A DNA stretch of 8,299 nucleotides from positions 1 to 8,299 of the forward strand of contig CAZWSE010000121.1 in NCBI GenBank assembly GCA_964636575.1, in the 5' to 3' direction. Each line of letters opens with the position of its first letter. Positions within the stretch are counted from its first letter, which is position 1. Positions 6,093-8,299 of the stretch are shown piece by piece. The notes under the pieces were generated by a model. It saw only the letters and a list, made by a program, of their open reading frames with translations, was not told where the DNA came from and searched no databases. The position numbers and the translations under genes were made by a program. The stretch comes from CAZWSE01 sp964636575 (GTDB lineage Bacteria; Pseudomonadota; Alphaproteobacteria; Rhodobacterales; Rhodobacteraceae).

Positions 6093-6932
6093 TTAATGCG
6101 CCATGAGCACAGGAACGGATGTCTGTTCCAGCATATTGCGGGTCGCCCCGCCAAGGATCGCTTCGCGCAGCCGCGAATGTCCGTAAGCCCCCATAACGAT
6201 CATGTCTGCCCCGATGTCCTGCTGATGACGCATCAGCACGTCTGACACGCGGGTCAACGATTTCCCCAATACATCTATTTCACAGTTAACCCCGTGCCGC
6301 GCGAGCATTTGAGCCAAGGGTCCGCCAGGATCGGACCTGTCCGGCCCGTGATGCGGAGGATCAATCACAACAATCCGCACTTGGCCCGCCTGTTTCAGAA
6401 CGGGCAGCGCCGCTTTTATTGCACGCAATGCTTCATTGCTTTCGTTCCATGCGATCAGAACCGTCTTGGGTGCTGTGGCAATATCTGCTCCGATTGGGGC
6501 AACAAGGACAGGGCAGCGGCCCTCAAACAGGGCGCCTTCGATCAAAGCTTCATATTCTGGCCCATTGTCGCCAACATAAGGCTTGGACAACACAACAAGA
6601 TCCGCAAATCGGGCCCGTTCTGCAAACCGTCGTCCTATGTCCGCCATCTGAACAACACCAGCATCGGTGCCAAACCGTGTTGCATCGCGATCAAGCACCT
6701 CGGTTGCAGCGGTTTCGATTGTTTGTCCCTTTCCCTGAGCGATCTTGAACGCCTCATGCAAAATCAAAGCGTTGATGCCGCCGTAGGCGTACCCGGTTTG
6801 GCTGTGATCGACACCGAGACACAAAACATCCAGATGCGCGTCACGCGCCGCAGCGAATGAAATCGCATCCGGCAACAGCGACTTTGCCTGACCCGCGTCT
6901 GTAAGAGCCGTAAGAATAGATTTGTAAGCCAT
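6093..6932 (-). CDS. Tandem-domain universal stress protein (UspA family)
   Basis: Cytoplasmic stress protein of 279 residues with two Usp folds in one chain. Domain 1 spans about 1-146 (from MAYKSILTAL to PVLVAP) and domain 2 about 155-279 (from KTVLIAWN to PVLMAH). Domain 2 carries GAYGHSRLREAILGG at 248-262, close to the nucleotide-binding pattern G-x2-G-x9-G-S/T, but with glycine (G262) at the S/T position. Domain 1 has no such motif, so ATP binding would be limited to domain 2 or absent. The start ATG (6930-6932) is preceded by AGGAGA with a 5-nt spacer. It is divergent from ccoN over a 196-bp region with two FNR boxes. In other proteobacteria, for example Pseudomonas, Usp proteins under Anr/FNR control aid anaerobic survival, and the same role is inferred here. 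No specific member name can be assigned. Confidence 0.92.
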   Translation of the reverse strand: MAYKSILTALTDAGQAKSLLPDAISFAAARDAHLDVLCLGVDHSQTGYAYGGINALILHEAFKIAQGKGQTIETAATEVLDRDATRFGTDAGVVQMADIGRRFAERARFADLVVLSKPYVGDNGPEYEALIEGALFEGRCPVLVAPIGADIATAPKTVLIAWNESNEALRAIKAALPVLKQAGQVRIVVIDPPHHGPDRSDPGGPLAQMLARHGVNCEIDVLGKSLTRVSDVLMRHQQDIGADMIVMGAYGHSRLREAILGGATRNMLEQTSVPVLMAH

Positions 6933-6963
6933 TTTCGTCTCCTGATCTGAGTGAACAGGAGTG

Positions 6964-6969
6964 ACCGTA
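6964..6969 (-). promoter_or_regulatory. Possible -10 element of usp
   Basis: On the - strand the hexamer TACGGT keeps the T, A and final T of TATAAT. It lies where a -10 should be if the FNR box at 6992-7005 is centred at -41.5, which puts the transcription start at 6957, 25 nt before the usp ATG and upstream of its AGGAGA ribosome site. The hexamer is weak, and only the spacing argues for it. Confidence 0.3.
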
Positions 6970-6991
6970 GGGCGTTGCCATGCCGGTCGCG

Positions 6992-7005
6992 TTGATCTTG
7001 CTCAA
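6992..7005. promoter_or_regulatory. FNR box, usp-proximal
   Basis: TTGATCTTGCTCAA matches TTGAT-N4-ATCAA except for C in place of A at the first base of the second half-site. It lies 59 bp upstream of the usp ATG and its geometry fits class II activation of usp. Its centre is 32 bp, about three helical turns, from the perfect box nearer ccoN, so both dimers could sit on the same face of the DNA. Confidence 0.7.
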
Positions 7006-7007
7006 CT

Positions 7008-7023
7008 GAAAAACCGGTTCTTC
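7008..7023. repeat. Imperfect 16-bp palindrome between the two FNR boxes
   Basis: GAAAAACCGGTTCTTC pairs at 7 of 8 positions about the centre between 7015 and 7016, around the perfect core AACCGGTT. It fills nearly all of the space between the FNR boxes (6992-7005 and 7024-7037) and is centred within 1 bp of their midpoint. It could be an operator for a second regulator or simply chance. I do not recognise it as a named motif. Confidence 0.4.
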
Positions 7024-7037
7024 TTGATGCAGATCAA
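7024..7037. promoter_or_regulatory. Perfect FNR box, ccoN-proximal
   Basis: TTGATGCAGATCAA is an exact match to TTGAT-N4-ATCAA. Its centre lies 98 bp upstream of the ccoN ATG. At class II spacing, transcription would start near 7072, leaving a leader of about 57 nt, but the bases at the expected -10 (GAAAAG, 7060-7065) are poor. FnrL-dependent activation of ccoNOQP is established in Rhodobacter, and this is the natural site for it here. Confidence 0.88.
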
Positions 7038-7117
7038 TGCAGAGCGGACGCAGTTTGCTGAAAAGGGAGGCAGGAAAATCCGTCTGCACGGGCAAAGATT
7101 CGTGCAAGGCAAGACGA

Positions 7118-7122
7118 AGGGA
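7118..7122 (+). promoter_or_regulatory. ccoN: Ribosome-binding site of ccoN
   Basis: AGGGA (within GAAGGGA, 7116-7122) lies 6 nt before the ATG at 7129 and fixes the ccoN start at that codon. Further upstream in the leader, TGCACG (7085-7090) and CGTGCA (7101-7106) could form a small 6-bp hairpin with a 10-nt loop. It is too weak to call a regulatory element. Confidence 0.7.
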
Positions 7123-7128
7123 CAGAAA

Positions 7129-8299
7129 ATGTCGAACTATATTAAGCTGATAGCGTTGGGGCTGGTCGTTATATTCGCGATGCTGGCCTCAAGTTATGCG
7201 CGCGACTTGGCCTACCAAGTCCATGCCATCATTATTCTTGTGGTCGCATCGGGGCTGTTTTTGTGGGTGTTGCGGCGCACGGATGAGCCTGAAGTGCCCA
7301 TCAATCAGGGTGAATACGCAGATGCTGTCGTGCGCTACGGGGTTGTCGCAACCGCCTTCTGGGGCATCGCAGGCTTTCTGGTCGGCACTTACATTGCCTT
7401 TCAACTGGCTTTTCCGTCGCTGAATTTTGAATTTCTGCAAGGGGTCGGCAACTTCGGGCGTTTGCGCCCGCTGCACACGTCAGCCGTTATCTTCGCTTTC
7501 GGCGGAAACGCCTTGATCGCGACGTCCTTCTTCATTGTGCAACGCACCAGTGCGGCCCGTCTTTGGGGCGGTAACCTCGCTTGGTTTGTGTTCTGGGGAT
7601 ACCAGTTGTTCATCGTTCTGGCGGCCACCGGATATCTTCTGGGCGGAACGCAATCGAAAGAGTACGCCGAACCTGAATGGTATGTTGACCTTTGGCTGAC
7701 CGTGGTTTGGCTGGCCTATCTGGCGATTTTTCTGGGGACACTCATCAAACGCAAAGAACCCCACATCTATGTGGCAAACTGGTTCTTTCTCGCCTTTATC
7801 GTCACTGTGGCCATGCTTCATGTGGTCAACAACCTGTCCATCCCTGTCTCGATCTGGGGCAGCAAATCGGTGCAGGTGTTCTCAGGCGTGCAGGACGCGA
7901 TGGTGCAATGGTGGTACGGCCATAACGCGGTCGGGTTCTTCCTGACAGCGGGTTTCCTTGGCATGATGTACTACTTTGTGCCCAAGCAGGCCGAACGGCC
8001 GGTGTTCAGCTATAAACTATCGATCATCCACTTCTGGGCGCTGATCTTCCTGTATATCTGGGCCGGCCCACACCATCTGCATTACACTGCTTTGCCGGAT
8101 TGGGCGTCGACCCTAGGCATGGTATTTTCCATCGTGCTGTGGATGCCCAGCTGGGGCGGTATGATTAACGGTCTGATGACCTTGTCAGGCGCTTGGGACA
8201 AGCTGCGGACCGATCCGGTGATCCGGATGATGGTGATCTCCATCGGGTTCTACGGCATGTCCACCTTTGAAGGGCCGATGATGTCGATCCGCGCGGTCA
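7129..8299 (+). CDS. ccoN: CcoN, catalytic subunit I of cbb3-type cytochrome c oxidase (3' partial)
   Basis: Membrane-embedded heme-copper subunit of the high-affinity cbb3 oxidase, which reduces O2 to water and pumps protons under microaerobic conditions. The frame stays open from ATG 7129 to the window end: 390 codons of an expected 530-550. H116 (RLRPLHTSAVIFAFGG) is the low-spin heme b ligand. H265 (WWYGHNAVGFF), H315 and H316 (AGPHHLHY) are the CuB ligands. Y309, six residues before H315, is the tyrosine cross-linked to the CuB histidine in this family. The remaining two heme histidines, expected near residues 405 and 407, lie beyond the window. Numbering runs 56-58 residues ahead of Pseudomonas stutzeri CcoN because of an N-terminal extension with two hydrophobic stretches (about 5-22 and 31-48), also present in rhizobial FixN. 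ccoO, ccoQ and ccoP are expected downstream. Confidence 0.96.
   Translation, partial: MSNYIKLIALGLVVIFAMLASSYARDLAYQVHAIIILVVASGLFLWVLRRTDEPEVPINQGEYADAVVRYGVVATAFWGIAGFLVGTYIAFQLAFPSLNFEFLQGVGNFGRLRPLHTSAVIFAFGGNALIATSFFIVQRTSAARLWGGNLAWFVFWGYQLFIVLAATGYLLGGTQSKEYAEPEWYVDLWLTVVWLAYLAIFLGTLIKRKEPHIYVANWFFLAFIVTVAMLHVVNNLSIPVSIWGSKSVQVFSGVQDAMVQWWYGHNAVGFFLTAGFLGMMYYFVPKQAERPVFSYKLSIIHFWALIFLYIWAGPHHLHYTALPDWASTLGMVFSIVLWMPSWGGMINGLMTLSGAWDKLRTDPVIRMMVISIGFYGMSTFEGPMMSIRAV

Noticed and set aside
6294..6860. 188-codon + strand open frame opposite usp
   Set aside because: The - strand frame encodes a complete tandem Usp with a ribosome site; the + strand product has no recognisable features.
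7129..7300. CcoN N-terminal extension as a novel fusion
   Set aside because: The extension relative to Pseudomonas CcoN is also seen in alphaproteobacterial CcoN/FixN proteins of about 540 residues, so it is normal for the group.

Overview
The window looks like a chromosomal segment of an alphaproteobacterium, most likely a member of the Rhodobacteraceae (Roseobacter group). The FnrL, HemN and CcoN proteins read like those of Rhodobacter and its relatives, and an O2-sensing regulator (fnrL) sits beside anaerobic heme synthesis (hemN), a universal stress protein and the cbb3 oxidase operon (ccoN), a neighbourhood known from that group. This placement comes from remembered family sequences, not from a database search.

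Bases 1-3520 hold the end of a peptide-uptake ABC transporter operon on the + strand: yejB (5' end outside the window), yejE and yejF. These are two inner-membrane permeases and one double-ATPase protein, with stop/start overlaps of 1 and 4 nt. The substrate-binding protein YejA would lie upstream if present.

Bases 3525-4880 (- strand) encode HemN, the oxygen-independent coproporphyrinogen III oxidase, convergent with yejF across a 4-nt gap. HemN is divergent from fnrL (4945-5688, +), and the 64-bp gap between them contains a full FNR box, TTGAC-N4-ATCAA. A 70-residue two-helix membrane protein of unknown function follows on the + strand (5824-6036). A GC-rich hairpin then separates it from a convergent tandem universal stress protein (6093-6932, -). 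The usp gene is divergent from ccoN (7129 to the window end, +), the catalytic subunit of cbb3 cytochrome oxidase. Their 196-bp gap carries two FNR boxes, one perfect and one with a single mismatch, flanking a 16-bp imperfect palindrome.

Bases 3525-8299 therefore read as one low-oxygen module. FnrL (a 4Fe-4S O2 sensor) probably controls itself, anaerobic heme synthesis, a stress protein and the high-affinity oxidase that needs the heme, through FNR boxes in both divergent promoter regions. The yej operon appears to be an unrelated neighbour. I see no mobile element, CRISPR array, tRNA or rRNA, and no clear sign of an undescribed system. The least explained items are the small membrane protein, the operator layout between usp and ccoN, and the predicted near-leaderless hemN transcript.
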